A stretch of 40,435 nt of DNA from Scleroderma bovista (GCA_037178675.1 JAYMGJ010000517.1:1-40435); one strand, 5' to 3'; shown: positions 18,263 through 30,116, numbered from the stretch's first letter. Notes: generated from the sequence alone by a model not told the origin. A program made the numbers and translations.

Positions 18263-20970
18263 TCAGCAAAAGGCCCAAAGAGCTTACTACAGTTCGAGCT
18301 GCAATGCAAGACCATGATATCATCACAGGCGATAGCTTCTGGGGAGATGCCGGTGTTGGAGCTATTATCCAAAGCAAAGGAGGCTAGTGGTGAGTACGCT
18401 ATTCACCTGCTCGTGTATTCGTTCAATCAGTACTGATCTCTATGGCCTGCAGACTAGGATCAAGATATATCCTTACTTCTCAAACCGTCAAATAAGATTC
18501 ATCATGGTGCTGATGAAACATCACATTGGTAAGGATGGGTATACCATGAGGTTGTGCGCCGGGGACGTCCTATTTCGTATTCCACCGCGGAAATCATAGC
18601 GAAGCTTGAGGTGTTCATACAACTGGGTGATGATGTTATGCAAGTAGGTCGTTGCTACCATCATTTCTCATTGCGCCAATTCAGTACATGTAGATCCATC
18701 CCTACACCTTCGTTGCATGGAGGGCCTTGACATCGCTATATACGGTACGCTCTTGCTCACCTGATCGTGTAGCGGCTCATGCTTTACTTAGATTATCAAA
18801 GCGTCAATTGACCAAGACATCAGACTTGACGACCTCGCTCCCTTATGCACGACGCGTATTCATTCGCTAATGATATCAAATCGCTTCCAGAAATGATTCC
18901 GGCCATCGAGGAAACCATTCGAAAATTGCCCACCCAGACCGTCGAATGCACCATGTTCATCCGTGAATGCAATGGTTCTGGATTTGGCGGTAAGGTATTA
19001 AGCCAGATTCTCCTCATGTTGTTGATCGTTGTATGTAACAGAAAGGGTGATGTTCACGGCATCGATGACTCGTCAAATCGATGGGTTTACGCAGAGTTTC
19101 GTAGCCCTCGAAGAGGCCTTGGCCTCTAGCGTCACAGTACAGACAAGTATTGTTAGTTTCCGAATTGACGGGACTGTGAAGAGCATTGGTGAGCATTTCA
19201 ATTTCCTGTCTGCTGCTGTTCACTGATTTTATGGGCTAGTCAATGCTCAGAATTTGATGCAGCTCAATCCCGCAGAAATGGATGACCCATTACGTTCTGA
19301 GTGTCTGCCAAACACACGCCTAAAGCTCATAGGTGATATTCACCATTGGGCCTCTACTCCCAACCCCAAGCAAAGCATTTTTTGGTTACATGGATTTCCT
19401 GGTGCGGGAAAGAGCTCTGTTGCAACGTCTGTCGCAAACTTGTTCCGGGAGCAACGCCACCTTGGCGCATTTGTCTTCTTTACACGCAGTGCGGAGGCTC
19501 GGAGCGATCCAGCGCTCCTCATTCGAACGGTCGCATATCAACCTGGCGAGTTTGATCCCCGCATATGCGCTGAAATCTCTCGAGTCCTTGAAGAGATACC
19601 GAGCATCAAGCAAGCACCTCTACATTGGCAATTTCAAAAACTACCCGTCGATCCACTTGTATCATTACAGAATTTCCGACGTGGAGCTATCCTCATTGTC
19701 ATTGATGCGCTTAGCGAGTGTGGGCGCACAAGTACGCGGGACGAGCTTTTACGTGTCATCGCTGCTGAGAGCACCCAGTGCCTGCCACCCACGTTACGCA
19801 TCTTTGTCACGGGTCGTGCAGAAAAGGATATACATAGCGTCTTTACCGCGCACACTCACATCCCCGGTTGCGAGCTCGACATCGCATCTTCAGCCAACAC
19901 GGATGACGTCAGGATATACATACACCACCGGATGGTAACCATTCGTGCTCAGAATGAGGACCTTGGCCTGCCTTCAGACTGGCCAGGTGCATCCAGAGTG
20001 GAAGCACTGACCTTACGCGCATCCGGGTTGTTTGTTTGGGCAGCGACCGCGTGCAGGTACATGGAAAGCGGGCAAGATCCGGAGGAGCGCCTTGCTCAAC
20101 TCCTGCAGTCAGAAGTGCATGGAGATTCTGGGTCCGCGCTGGATAGCATTTACATTATCGCGCTTGAATCCGCAGGGAAGTGGGACGACACTGCATTTTC
20201 TGTCGATTTCCGGGAAATCTTGGGTATTGTGCTCGTAGCTGGGAGCCCTTTGACGGCCAAAACAATTGACCTCCTCAATGCAGACTTCGCACACGGTAGG
20301 AAGAAACGACCAAGTCTGCACACTATCCGGCATTTAGGTTGCGTGTTGCAATGGGCGGCTGATAAACCTATTCGAGTGATGCATCCTTCACTTGCGGATT
20401 TCATCACGGACCATAGCCGATGTGGACGCGATGCTTGGTACATCGATAAGCCATTCCACCACCTTCGCCTCGCCCACCAATGCATCGCTCGACTAGGAGA
20501 AGAACTACGGAAGAATATCTGCAAACTGGATCTGTCGATGTCTTTTGAAGCTCCAATTCTTCCTGAAGCTACGAGATCGGTAGTTTCTTGCGCTTGCACT
20601 TTTTGCATTGGGTCGAAGCTATGGTGGTGAAGGCTGAGACAACCAAGGCAGACAATTACATTGATGGATTGACTAAAGGACTGGGTCGACGTCAGTGCGC
20701 CGTATCATTTTATTTTACCTCATCCTTGTACTGACAGGTTTCCTGACAGGCTAATTACTCTAGTGATGAATCATTGCGTTCATTTGTCAGTGAAGCTGAT
20801 GGGTTCTGTCAGGCATATGTGCATGTGTTTGAACAACACCCACTTCTTGTCTACCAAAGCGCGCTCCCGTTCACCCCCACATCTTCTGTTATATACCGCA
20901 CTTTCAACGATCCAAGCCTACCCCAGGTCGAGGGATTCCATGACCAGTGGTCTCGGACTCTATGTGGGCT
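18263..20970 (+). pseudogene. fungal NLR remnant: C2-like end, helical region, NACHT, linker
   Basis: From memory this matches mushroom NACHT proteins of C2-NACHT-WD40 layout. The order is: C2-type end (LLQFELQCKTMISS...) about 18275-18385; a helical region (LDDLAPL, then HDAYSFANDIKSLPEMIP and TVECTMFIRE) to 19188; then NACHT. Introns are clear at 18990-19041 and 19189-19239. The P-loop GFPGAGKSS is at 19392-19418, with Walker B ILIVIDALSEC near 19690-19725. A linker (HPLLVYQSALPFTPTSS) follows to about 20960. Lesions: one base missing in the CCC at 18840-18842 shifts the frame; the preceding exon junction is also out of phase; a deletion with frameshift near 20570 joins LPEATR to a frame reading SFLRLHFLHWVEAM. 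The WD40 repeats are absent. Intact relatives are thought to act in non-self recognition. Confidence 0.8.
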
Positions 20971-21785
20971 ATGTTTGTCCGCCCGGCAGTCCTGGTGCGA
21001 GAGTTGTACAATTATCTTCGCTATGGGACTGGCTGGTTCTTGGGTACGTTTGTAGAAATAGAGGTCTTCGGTAGTTCCTCCTTGGTTGGGGAGAACGGTG
21101 CAGTGAAACCTATTCCAAAGGACCGTTTGGACCCCTTCGATCCAGAGAACATCCCCGACATCACAATCCTCGCTGTGAGTTCACCTGTGATTTGTTAGTC
21201 TTCTGGTTGATCTCTCACGTCGCTCAACAGTCCTGCATCTCGGACCCCCAAGCCAAAGGAGCAGATAGGTCACAAGGATTTGTCGGCCTCAATGCTGCTT
21301 TACTCAAATCGACGTCATGCGGCTGTCTTGTTCTTCGCTCTCTCGATCCAATGGATGCACCACAATGCAAACTAAATTATTTGAGTACATCGGAAGATAA
21401 GGTAGCTCTTCGTGCCGCCTTGCAACTGACCGTCGAAATCGCCAAGAATATGCACGATGCAGGATACCCTATCAAGGAAACCTGTGCCCCAGCCTCACTT
21501 GAAGATGCATGTCTCGACTCCTTCATTCGAGACAAGGCGGAAACAATGTTCCACTACTCTAGCACGCGTCGTATGGCTCCCCTCGACGACCTCCACCCAG
21601 GAGTAGCGAGTGATCAATTGATTGTTCATGGCATTGTCAACTTACGAATAGCCGATGCCAGCATCTTTTCATCTGTCCCCGGAGCGCATCTTCAGGCTCT
21701 TGTTTATGCTGTTGCAGACAAGTGTGCCGGTATGATTGTGAAAAAGCATCGCCTACCAAGCCAACCCGAAGGTTCGCTACATTGA
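20971..21785 (+). pseudogene. GMC oxidoreductase C-terminal part (aryl-alcohol-oxidase-like)
   Basis: Exons 20971-21174 and 21231-21785 join at phase 0 across a 56-nt intron (GTGAGT...CAACAG), giving about 252 residues. The sequence matches the C-terminal region of fungal GMC flavoenzymes: RYGTGWFLGT, SQGFVGLNAALL, then the active-site-type HYSSTRRMAPLDDLHPGV and the late GAHLQALVYAVADK with its histidine. Full-length proteins have about 600 residues; the N-terminal FAD-binding half is absent. The fragment is joined directly to the NLR linker with no spacer. A read-through chimera could form, but without the Rossmann fold it cannot be an active oxidase. Confidence 0.85.
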
Positions 21786-21919
21786 GTATTACTCATGGCG
21801 TTCCACCGGAGACTAATTCTTAGGCATATGCTGCTGCAAATATTGTGCCTGCCAGTGACGTTCACCGTCCATCTGCTCCCTCCCCTTCCTCACCCGTCAC
21901 GCGTCTCTTCCCTGCTACC

Positions 21920-22433
21920 CTACGTCGTTGCTGAATGGGCCATCGGTGAGACCTCCAATGCACGGTCGACAGCCTTGCCTTTGTCTTTGTCCTCAACAGG
22001 TTTGTCTGCAGCTGGCCTTTCCTCGACTGCCTCCTTTTGGTTAATAGGGATTTTTCTCCCCTTTTCGTGAGTACAATCCTCGTCTCCATATAGATCTGTG
22101 CCCTTGCCCTGGACAGATTCGGCTCTACGGTCCAATTGGTTTGTACTTGGCGGGATTGACGGACGCTGAGAAGCGTGGATCATCAATATCAGAGGTGCGT
22201 GGTCTCTTGGTCCCTCGATGTTTGCTATTGGAACGGCCGCTGTCGTAAGGTGTGTTGGTGGGTCGTTCAGTGAGCGGTCCTCGTCCGCTCCGATAACCTC
22301 CTCCCTTCTCCCTGCGAGCAGTGTACCCCCTTTGCTCATCCTGACGCTGACGCTTGACTCCACCCGCAGCGTCCCTCGATATACTCTCTAGGGTGGTTGC
22401 GGCTTCGGCTTCGTTCAAATATCCTGCCCCCAT
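21920..22433 (-). other. Arg/Gly- and Lys/Asp-rich open frames, possible gene fragment
   Basis: Two overlapping minus-strand frames look protein-like. 22125-22433 (MGAGYLNEAEAATTLESI...) is followed by Arg/Gly-rich sequence. 21920-22120 contains KDKGKAVDRA, a type of sequence common in disordered mushroom proteins. An intron or frameshift would be needed to join them. Nothing specific can be said on function. 21786-21919 and 22434-22921 hold nothing I can support. Confidence 0.3.
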
Positions 22434-22921
22434 CTCATTTCTCCCAACTTCAAAGATCCGCGTTGAGACCTAGGACTTTGGCAATGGCAGGTGAGCGCCC
22501 GTTGGTGGCGATATGAGTGATCCCTTTCTCATCCTGTTCACGATGCACCAGCATGCGACGGTTCTCGCCTCTATTCAGGCTCCAGCAGACGGAATAGAAT
22601 ATCTCGATAGATTGCCATATCCTCACTTTACCGCCGCACCTTCATGGCCACTCTTACGTTATGGGCCCAAATAACCAAGAGTATACTTAGCAGATATGTC
22701 GTTTATTAACTTTCTGAGGCAGAGTTATTCTTTATTCTATCGTTTGCGTGCCAAACTTACTCTGAAATTTAGCTACCCGTTCTGCTATTTATATCGCTGA
22801 TCTACACCATATTGATGGCGCCCTTGAGATTTGATCCCGGGCTTCATTTCCTTCAAGTGGAAATGATTACTTCCCATCAACGTTGATGGTGGCAATGTGG
22901 GGCTTCTAGAATCCTCGTAAG

Positions 22922-23290
22922 TCACTGCTCTATTCTATGCACATGTTCTAGGTATCTTCCCATTTGCTGACAGTGCCTATGCACCCTTTCGCAAGGAATG
23001 TTTATATTGTTGACCGTGAGTCCACACTCCCGCGAGCGTGCTGACAATTCACGCTGGTTCTCGACGTCTCCGAAGTCGGCATCGGTCCCGAAACTTGCAA
23101 CACTGGGTGGCTTGTTCGATGTCGATGGGACCTTGTTCCTTTCGGGACAGTTCCGCGAGAAGTGTCCAGACTTGCGGCATGCAAAGCAGAGACCCTCGGC
23201 TTTATGCCGTTCTCGCTCTTGGCTCATTTTTGGCTTTGAAGATTTGTCCGTCTTCCGCTCGGTACTCTGCTGTACAAGCTTTTGTTGCAC
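22922..23290 (-). pseudogene. retrotransposon Gag fragment with CCHC zinc knuckle
   Basis: This 122-codon frame lacks an ATG at its start. Positions 23147-23188 encode CFACRKSGHFSRNC, a perfect CX2CX4HX4C knuckle preceded by a Lys/Glu-rich segment (ERERHKAEGL). This is typical of the nucleocapsid end of Gag in Ty3/gypsy-type elements of basidiomycetes. No protease, reverse transcriptase or LTR of this element is visible nearby, so it is an isolated relic. Confidence 0.7.
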
Positions 23291-23355
23291 TGTAACTGTT
23301 TACTATGTATAGTCAATATCTATGTGGAAGCCTAGATACTACTTCCAAGGTCCAA

Positions 23356-25126
23356 TTACGATGTGTCATGCATCAATTTTATGCCCCCAGCCTTAACAGC
23401 AGCATCATAAGCTGTTTTGATATGGGTGGAGAAATTAATGGCTGTTCCCTGACGCCAGACACCTGGCCGTGCTAGGGTTGTTCCATGCTTGAATTCAGGA
23501 CGCAGACACTAAAAGTAAATGTTAGAATGCTACAGCACCAGAGCCAGAAATAGTACTAGTACCATGGCAGTATCAGGTGCACAGTGAACAACAACTCTAA
23601 GAGAAGCATCCACATAATTACCCCCTGATGAGTGTTTGTTCCCAATTTTGGCAAGCTTGTGATCATAGATTCTATGTTCAGTGACCCAGTTCAATGCATA
23701 GGGAGCATACAATGCATCCTGGTGGATTGGACTACCCACTATACAGTGAAAAAGCTTTCTGGGGAATAAAAAAGCCACATACGCAGTATAATTTTGTGAC
23801 ATATATGCCTCAGCTGGTGCCCGATCAGCAGTCCCAAAGTTCAAGCAGCCAATTTCAGGAAGATCTAAGTAGTAGCCTTGTTCTAAAATAAGGTACAGGG
23901 TAAGCTTTGCAATATTTTGAATACAGCTTACCTTTAACATCGTCCCTAGATGCCATGGGTGGTAGCCCTGCAGCTGCAATAGCTGCCTTGACAGGTACTA
24001 TAACTTCCTCCGGAAGTGTTTTAATAAGAAGATTCCAGGTGAGAGCGAGGATACCCAAGATAGCTCCATCCTTCTGCTGGCGAACATCACCTGCCATAAG
24101 CTTCTTGCGAATTATATTGTTGACCAAGCCAAAAACACGTAAATGGCGGGGTCCAGCATTCCATCCATACTGGATGAGCTCACCACCATGGCTGGGCTTG
24201 CAGGAATGAGCTAAATAGCATATAAAATATAATAGGTGCAACTTACACGAACACCCTTCCGGTCACTGACAGCCTCTGCAATAATATTGTTGACATACTC
24301 CAGAATGTCAGGGCGTGCAGCAGCACAGTTCCGTATAACTGCAAGCTCAACTTCTCCTATGAAAAGACTATACCAGGACATATAATATTAAATATAATAT
24401 ATGGAACCCACCTTGTTCACTGACAAATATAACACTTTTGTCCAGAGTAACTGCATACCAGTCACCACTAGGGGTTGGGACAGCAACATAGGATCCAGGG
24501 ATATGCCCAGCACACAAGTCTTCATTTCCTACATCGACGAGAATAGTCCCCATTTTGAATGGGACACTACAATTCTCCTGCCGGCTGCGGACAATAACCT
24601 CCAGGTTAGGGACGATCTGTTGAAGCTCAGCATAGGGCAGGGCAGTGGTCTTAAGTCCAAGGTCATCGGCCTAACAGTGTATTATAGGATATAGTTAGCA
24701 AATACTAAGGAAAGTTACGCACTAGTGCTCGCTTTGCACCACGCACAGCATATGCCTGGCCCTTTTTCTGCTTTTTATATGCAGCTGCAGCACTAGCTAG
24801 TGCTGGGGGTGCAAGGTCAGAGTGCCGCCCAAAGTTGCACCAGAAATCCTGTAGCTAATCGCCATAATGGTGGGAAGATGTAGTACTGCCCAGAGTGTAA
24901 CCACTTACAGTCAAATCTCTGGTACTAGTAAGCTGTGCTTTCTCTGCAGCATGTGCAATGCACCCATTGTCCTGGGCAGAAAGTGTATTCTCCTGCAGTG
25001 CAGTCATAAATACCTTGTCAGTAGCAAGCAGCATGAAAACTGCAGCAAACATGCGCCAGTGACACAGGGTACAGGGCAATACTACTTACAGGCCTCTATG
25101 CTGTCTCGTTTTCCTGCCTTAGGCAT
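23356..25126 (-). CDS. TET/JBP-like 2OG-Fe(II) dioxygenase, intact nine-exon gene
   Basis: Exons: 25090-25126, 24909-25039, 24723-24848, 24412-24670, 24247-24356, 23932-24196, 23783-23882, 23563-23731, 23356-23508. The eight introns are 49-60 nt, all GT-AG, with consistent phases. The sum is 1350 nt, giving 449 aa (MPKAGKRDSIEA...) with no lesion. The 23732-23782 intron is 51 nt, stop-free and in frame; removing it gives TAPIHQD, as in relatives I recall. Key residues: H346xD348 (HQD), H407 (KHGTT) and R418. That is HxD...HX10R, the iron and 2-oxoglutarate signature. GWNAGPRHLRVFGL and GGNYVDASLRVVV match the mushroom family described as TET/JBP. Known members oxidise 5-methylcytosine, so nuclear action on methylated DNA is likely, but substrate is inferred. 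Such genes are reported to expand with KDZ transposons; I see none here. Confidence 0.8.
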
Positions 25127-25243
25127 TGTGGTGAGATTGGTGTGGTGGGCACAGGCAGGGTGAAGGCTGGTGAAATTTTTTTGTGGGGTTTCCCGGGTGG
25201 ACCATATTTGTGCCATATTTGTGTATGGTGCGATTACTGTATT

Positions 25244-25340
25244 GTCATTATAGTCTAGCGGTAACCTGTATGCCTCGTGCTGCGCCTGCGTGCACGATTT
25301 GCCCCATGTGACTGCGAAGACTGTAGTTCGAACCCCCCAA
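25244..25340 (+). other. tRNA-like A and B boxes (tRNA-derived repeat or pseudo-tRNA)
   Basis: TAGTCTAGCGGTA at 25251-25263 resembles the A box and D arm of tRNA-Glu-type genes. AGTTCGAACCC at 25325-25335 is a good B box. The spacing (about 62 bp between boxes) is larger than in an intronless tRNA. No full cloverleaf with a paired acceptor stem is visible. A SINE head or an intron-bearing relic fits better than a working tRNA gene. Confidence 0.45.
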
Positions 25341-26146
25341 AAGCCACACTTAATTCTGCCTGTGGGCCGGACTGCTCCTGTTTACCAGATTCAAGTGCGC
25401 CACTGCCACAGGCTATATCCCCGGCACCCCAAACCCCGGCCGATTTTGTGACGCGGTGTCCCTAGCGGCAACAGCACCACCATTAAAGATGGCGATCCCG
25501 TGCGGTTCTTATTCCGCCCGGGTGTCAAGGAGAAGGTACCAGAAGAATCACAGCGGCCAATCCACGCGGGCCGCTCCCCCCCCCACACTCTGCATTAACG
25601 CACTAACAGAGATCACAGACGGCCGTCCCCGTAGGCGGGGCAGCGGACACCGGCCCCATTAGCAGACGCTACTGGTCTAACCCCGGCCGATACAAGCCCA
25701 AGATACAAGCCGGGTTTGTGAAACGGTGTGTGTGGAACGGTGCATACAAGCATAAGAAGCCCGTGATGCAGGGTATGCCGGGGAGAAGGCATGATTGGTA
25801 CAGGCGGGTATGTCCTTCTGTTCTTTTTTCCTGGGTCTGACCGTGATAATGTGGCGCGCGTCGCGCACAGACGCGGCGATTTCGCGCCCGAGTATGGCGC
25901 AGATTTAGCATACCATATGGCTACTATATTCCCGGGCGCGGAAAGCGGCCGCCGGATGGGTAATAAGTACTACCAGGAGCTTGAGAGGCCCGTACATCCT
26001 TCCCCTCTCCCATTTCCGTGCTCTGTTCTGACCTTACTCCCCGTCTCACCACCGGATTTGCACGCTGTTTGCTGTTGGCGCACGCACACACGAACAGGCA
26101 GATGATCCCGGATTTGAATGGGCAGGCCGCCATACCTGACACTCGT
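25341..26146. other. GC-rich stretch, no gene seen
   Basis: The sequence is noticeably GC-rich, with CCCCGGCCGAT words, a CGCGCGTCGCGC run near 25856 and many short frames on both strands. None shows protein character. It lies upstream of the dioxygenase gene. Confidence 0.4.
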
Positions 26147-26154
26147 GGCACGGG

Positions 26155-27834
26155 TAGGGACTAGCATGGGTGTGCCCGGGCAATACCCGGGTCAAACCCG
26201 CGGGTTCATGAGAGGACAAGCCGTTGTCCATACCCGACCCGGGTTAAGGTGCACGGGTATGGGTTGACCCGTGGGTAGTTCCACAGGTGCCCGGGTCAAC
26301 CCACGGGTTGTTATGGGTTGTGACCAAATGAAGTACTTTTCATGGAGTACAAGATAGTGTAATACATTAGTCGTGGTAGTCATCCCCAGTCTCAGTGACA
26401 GGCTCCATCTGATTCTTCCCTTTGCACATCTTGTTTGTGGTGATTGTTGCAGCAGAGCTCATGTTAGACAATAATCGTGTCTCGTGCCAAAATCCCACAG
26501 CAACCTATACTTTGAAGCTCTGCGAGCTCATCTGGTGTTGGAAATGGTTCACCTGGAGACGACCGCCCGAAAACGCAGGTTCTGCGTTAATAAAAGTGTT
26601 GACATAAGTCATCGGAGCGAACAGTAGTGCAAAATGGTCAAACCTGGTGCCAACAGAACCCTGCGCCATTTGAGCAAGTCAAGGCCGAATTGTGCGGCAG
26701 CCGCTTTCCCAGTATTTCAGGACCTTTACTGCGACTTTGACTTTGTTGAGGCTGGCTCCAGCGGCAAGTCAATGCCAAACATGGATGGTGGATCGCGGGT
26801 GCCATCGCGAATATATCGTCCTGAGATTATGTGAACTGAGTAGAATACCGCAGAATAGTCAGCCGAAGCCCGAATTTTCTCGTCCTACCTCCTGCGTGCC
26901 TAATAAGCTTCTATTGAGTCAGGTACCACACTGGGCTGTTTGCTGTCAGAGTCGTCATCGAGTACAGAACACTTTTGCTGTGTGGAAGTTAGTCACAACC
27001 TTACTGCACAGTGCTTTTCAGGTGTATACTTGGAAACAGACTTCTCAATCGTTCGCTGTGCAGTAGCTGTGCTTGGGTCACCCGAAGTAACACCATGGTA
27101 TTGGTTACACTCGTTATCCCCTGTCAGGCTGTTTGCAGCCACCTTCTGGTATGGGACCTATGGTGACCATGAGGATCAACAACGCAGGTGAAACGAAACT
27201 CAAGGAAGTCCAAGTGCCCATTTTTGTGAGGCTGATGGATGCGGGTGACCTGGTAATGGTCATACACCTTAGAATTCCAACGCTTCCGTGATTCCTGTGT
27301 CAAATTTTATACTAATCAGCAGTAGTACAACTGTGAAAATAACTAATCTCGTTACTTTCGCCCCAGATTTGAACGTTTGTACATTCTTCAGTCCGTGTAT
27401 CCCGAGCGATTGTGGGTGATTGAACCAGAAGCTTGCAGAGGCGCCAGGATTCCCCCCTTGCATGGGTGCGACTACAACTGGTATTTTCTGATGCGGCGAA
27501 TCTCCAAACTTCTTACTAAAGAAGTTGTGCTGGGGTCAGAGAGTTGCTGAATCTGCACTACATCCACAAAATGGAGGCAGCACAGCTGCGAGACTATATC
27601 CTAGTATGCCATTGAGTGAGAAACAAGATCCGATATGCACTAGTCCTAGTAGTAAATGGTAGCACAGAAACCCACGGGTGACCCGTGGACACTACGGGTA
27701 AGTCGACCCCCTGCCCGTACCCGCCCGGGTGAAAACACCCGCCGACCCATTACCCACAGCACCCGACCCACGCTGTACCCATGGGTGGTAACCCGGGCGG
27801 GTACCCGGGCAACCCCTACCCGTGCTAGTCCCTA
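26155..27834. mobile_element. hAT-like non-autonomous element with ACCCG-rich ends
   Basis: The ends are TAGGGACTAGCA at 26155 and its reverse complement ending at 27834. They are flanked by the perfect 8-bp duplication GGCACGGG (26147-26154 and 27835-27842). Eight-base duplications and TAGGG-type ends fit hAT elements. Inside each end about 160-170 bp consist of CCCGGGT/ACCCGGG words, many self-complementary. The 1680-bp element has no transposase frame. A minus-strand fragment near 26375-26440 (MCKGKNQMEP...GDDYHD then stop) might be a relic of a transposase C-terminus. Confidence 0.85.
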
Positions 27835-27842
27835 GGCACGGG

Positions 27843-29684
27843 CAATACAAAAACAACTGTGCAATGTTCGGCGGGAGCATCGCGCGAATTGCAGCTGGGC
27901 TACTACCATACAGGAGTGACGGGGCGAGGGGGCGACAATCGTCCTAGGCAATATAAGGCTGTGAGAAACAGGAGCAGGGAGAAGCAGGAGCAGGAGCAGG
28001 GAGGAGACGGAGGAGAAGAAGCAGTGGAGGGGGTGGAGGAAGCGCAAAAAAGTGGGAGAAAAACGATGGGAAGAAGAGGAGAGCGGGGAAGAACGTGGGG
28101 CAGAAGAGAATTGGGAAATTTCCATACACAAATACAGCCAAAACGCCTCAAGCGCACAGAGGAACAAGAGTAACGGCCGCATACCCCCATCCAAGACGCA
28201 CGACACCTCCGGAAATCAAAAACGCAGTCATGCCTCTACCACTCTACACAGTCGCAGCCCTTTATCGCCAGCTAATGCAAAACGTGCACGTCTTTCTCGT
28301 TAGCAGGAAAAGGAGACTGGATGACTTTCCGTAGGCTGAAATATTCGTGAATATCATAAATCCGAATAGATTTTTCTCCGTAAGGCAGGTGTGCCGCGAT
28401 GCCGAGTACTTTGTACGGCAGATTAAATCTGAGCACCCTCGAATAAACCTTAATCTGTAAGGGGGGGGCAGACCCCCCGCATAGATTTTCTAACGAGGAA
28501 TAAACTCACGACTACCATATTGGGCCACTACTCCTACCATGCGACCCTTATGTCAACAGCAGCGTCCCATCACCTTTTTCCCTCCTGCAGCCATCCGTGC
28601 TCGTCAACGTCAACATAAGTCATACAAGGTGTGTACAAACCACATTTAACAGACATAAATTCGTTACACAGCCTCTTCCAGGGCTCAGAGACCATCATCA
28701 GAGCACATGGTGCACAACAAGAATGAAAGCAACAGACCTGCCAACTTGGATGCCACAAATCGACACATGTGAGGTGATTCCGAATCCATATTCCACACAT
28801 CTCTAACATCTTTTCTTGGTTTTAATGAGATCGCTGTTCACAATCATAAAATTTATGACCGGAGAATACACACTACAAGAGCAGGGTGGTGACCAGGAAC
28901 TGCTGGTGCTTTCACACCTGCCATTCAGGCGTGGATTGGGTAATAATTGAGATCGGCAAAGGTAGAGCTGAGTTTAGTGGTGGTTTTCAATCTGTACTTG
29001 TCACTCTACTGAGTCAGCCATTGCAAGTATTGTGGCTGCACATAGTGCACCATCATATTCTTCATCTTCCATTCCATCTTCATCCTCAGTAGTAGCAGCA
29101 AGCAAGTTGTTGAAGTCATTGAGATAAGTAGGATCAAACATCAAGAGATGAGTGTTGACGAAGATAAGATATATTCAAATTATTCTATTCTTTTAGCCCA
29201 CGGTTTATTCATCTGAATAAACAGTGCAATTATATTAGAGTTCTGTCTAGTTTGTAACTCCGAGATATTATATTTTGATTATTTCAGCCTACGGAAAGTC
29301 ATCCACTATACACATTTCCATTATCAGGGGGGAAAAGGTTGAAATAATAAATTGGAGGTGCTGGTGCGGAAGAGGTGGGCAGCATGGCTACCGACATCGC
29401 GGGAACCCAGAGGACTCCCCAAGGAGATCTGGACCAGCGAAATATGTCGTTTCCCTTGGGGATTTGTCTAGCTTCGGGTTCCGCAGATATTAAAGGCTCT
29501 GTCGATCTAACAGCCTACCTGGAAGAACTGGAGGAATCGCGGCAAAAAGGACCATGTTCTAACACGCGGATGGGAGGCGACCAAATAGCCCATGCGGAAC
29601 CTTGAGCTGGTGGAGACGTGCGACGTGTTGCAATGGTGCACCTAGGGTTTCTTCAGCGCCGAAAGAAAGGGGATTGATGCATAC
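27843..29684. other. no firm gene; purine-rich tract and small ORFs
   Basis: 27965-28115 is a purine-rich GGAGCAGGAGCAGGGAG-type tract, which opens long Glu/Gly/Arg frames on one strand and Ser/Leu/Pro frames on the other. A G/C hairpin lies at 28452-28487. A 70-codon frame from ATG 29384 (MATDIAGTQRTPQGD...) has fair composition, but I can give no splice or family support. Confidence 0.35.
28452..28487. repeat. G-run/C-run hairpin
   Basis: A run of eight G (28461-28468), a CAGA loop and six C (28473-28478) can pair. The stem may extend outward through AATCT and AGATT. It stands alone in an otherwise AT-rich stretch. It could be a relic of an element end; function is unknown. Confidence 0.5.
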
Positions 29685-29997
29685 CTTGATTCGGAAAAGT
29701 CGCGACATAAACAAGACCTACCACGCTCAGAATCACGCCTGAACTCGCGGCGCTGATCGTTGTCCCGTCTGTGTTCTTCGTGCCCCCTCTCAACGCGCGG
29801 ACCACCGCCACCGTAGTCTCTGCACCTATCGTCTCGTCGCGACGAGTACCGCTCTCTTTGTCTATCGCCGTGCAGCTCCCGATCCCTGTCCCTCTCTCCA
29901 CGATATCCGTCTTTGTGGCCGTACTCACGCTCCCTGTCACGATGTCCGCCGGCTTCATGCCTGCCCCTTCGTTCGTGGTCGTCGCAGTCTACTCGTT
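29685..29997 (-). pseudogene. exon of an Arg-Asp/Arg-Glu-rich protein
   Basis: Between an acceptor (TTTTCTTCTCTAG, after a long pyrimidine tract) and a donor (AAG|GTATGC) one frame stays open for 313 nt. It reads as RD/RE-dipeptide-rich protein (HRDRERE, RGERDRDREL, RREFRRDSERGR). Such low-complexity segments are typical of RNA-processing factors. The longer open frame on the same strand in another phase lacks this character. Neighbouring exons are not found; the element at 30117-30862 sits just upstream and may have broken the gene. Confidence 0.45.
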
Positions 29998-30116
29998 CTA
30001 GAGAAGAAAAGAAACAAAACCAATTCTCGTGAGTGCTGATAGATTCAGCAGATGCGGTGGAGTGGCGGGGGTGGACGCGACGCGACTATGGGCCCTCGAG
30101 CCAGCGATATGAAAGA

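Noticed and set aside
25251..25335. Functional tRNA gene
   Set aside because: Box spacing is too large and no acceptor stem or clear anticodon arm can be drawn.
27831..28206. Overlapping Ser/Leu/Pro-rich and Glu/Arg-rich ORFs on opposite strands
   Set aside because: They are produced by a purine-rich low-complexity tract.
29653..29958. 101-aa minus-strand ORF
   Set aside because: Another phase of the same strand gives a coherent Arg-Asp-rich exon between splice sites, so this frame is taken as a shadow.
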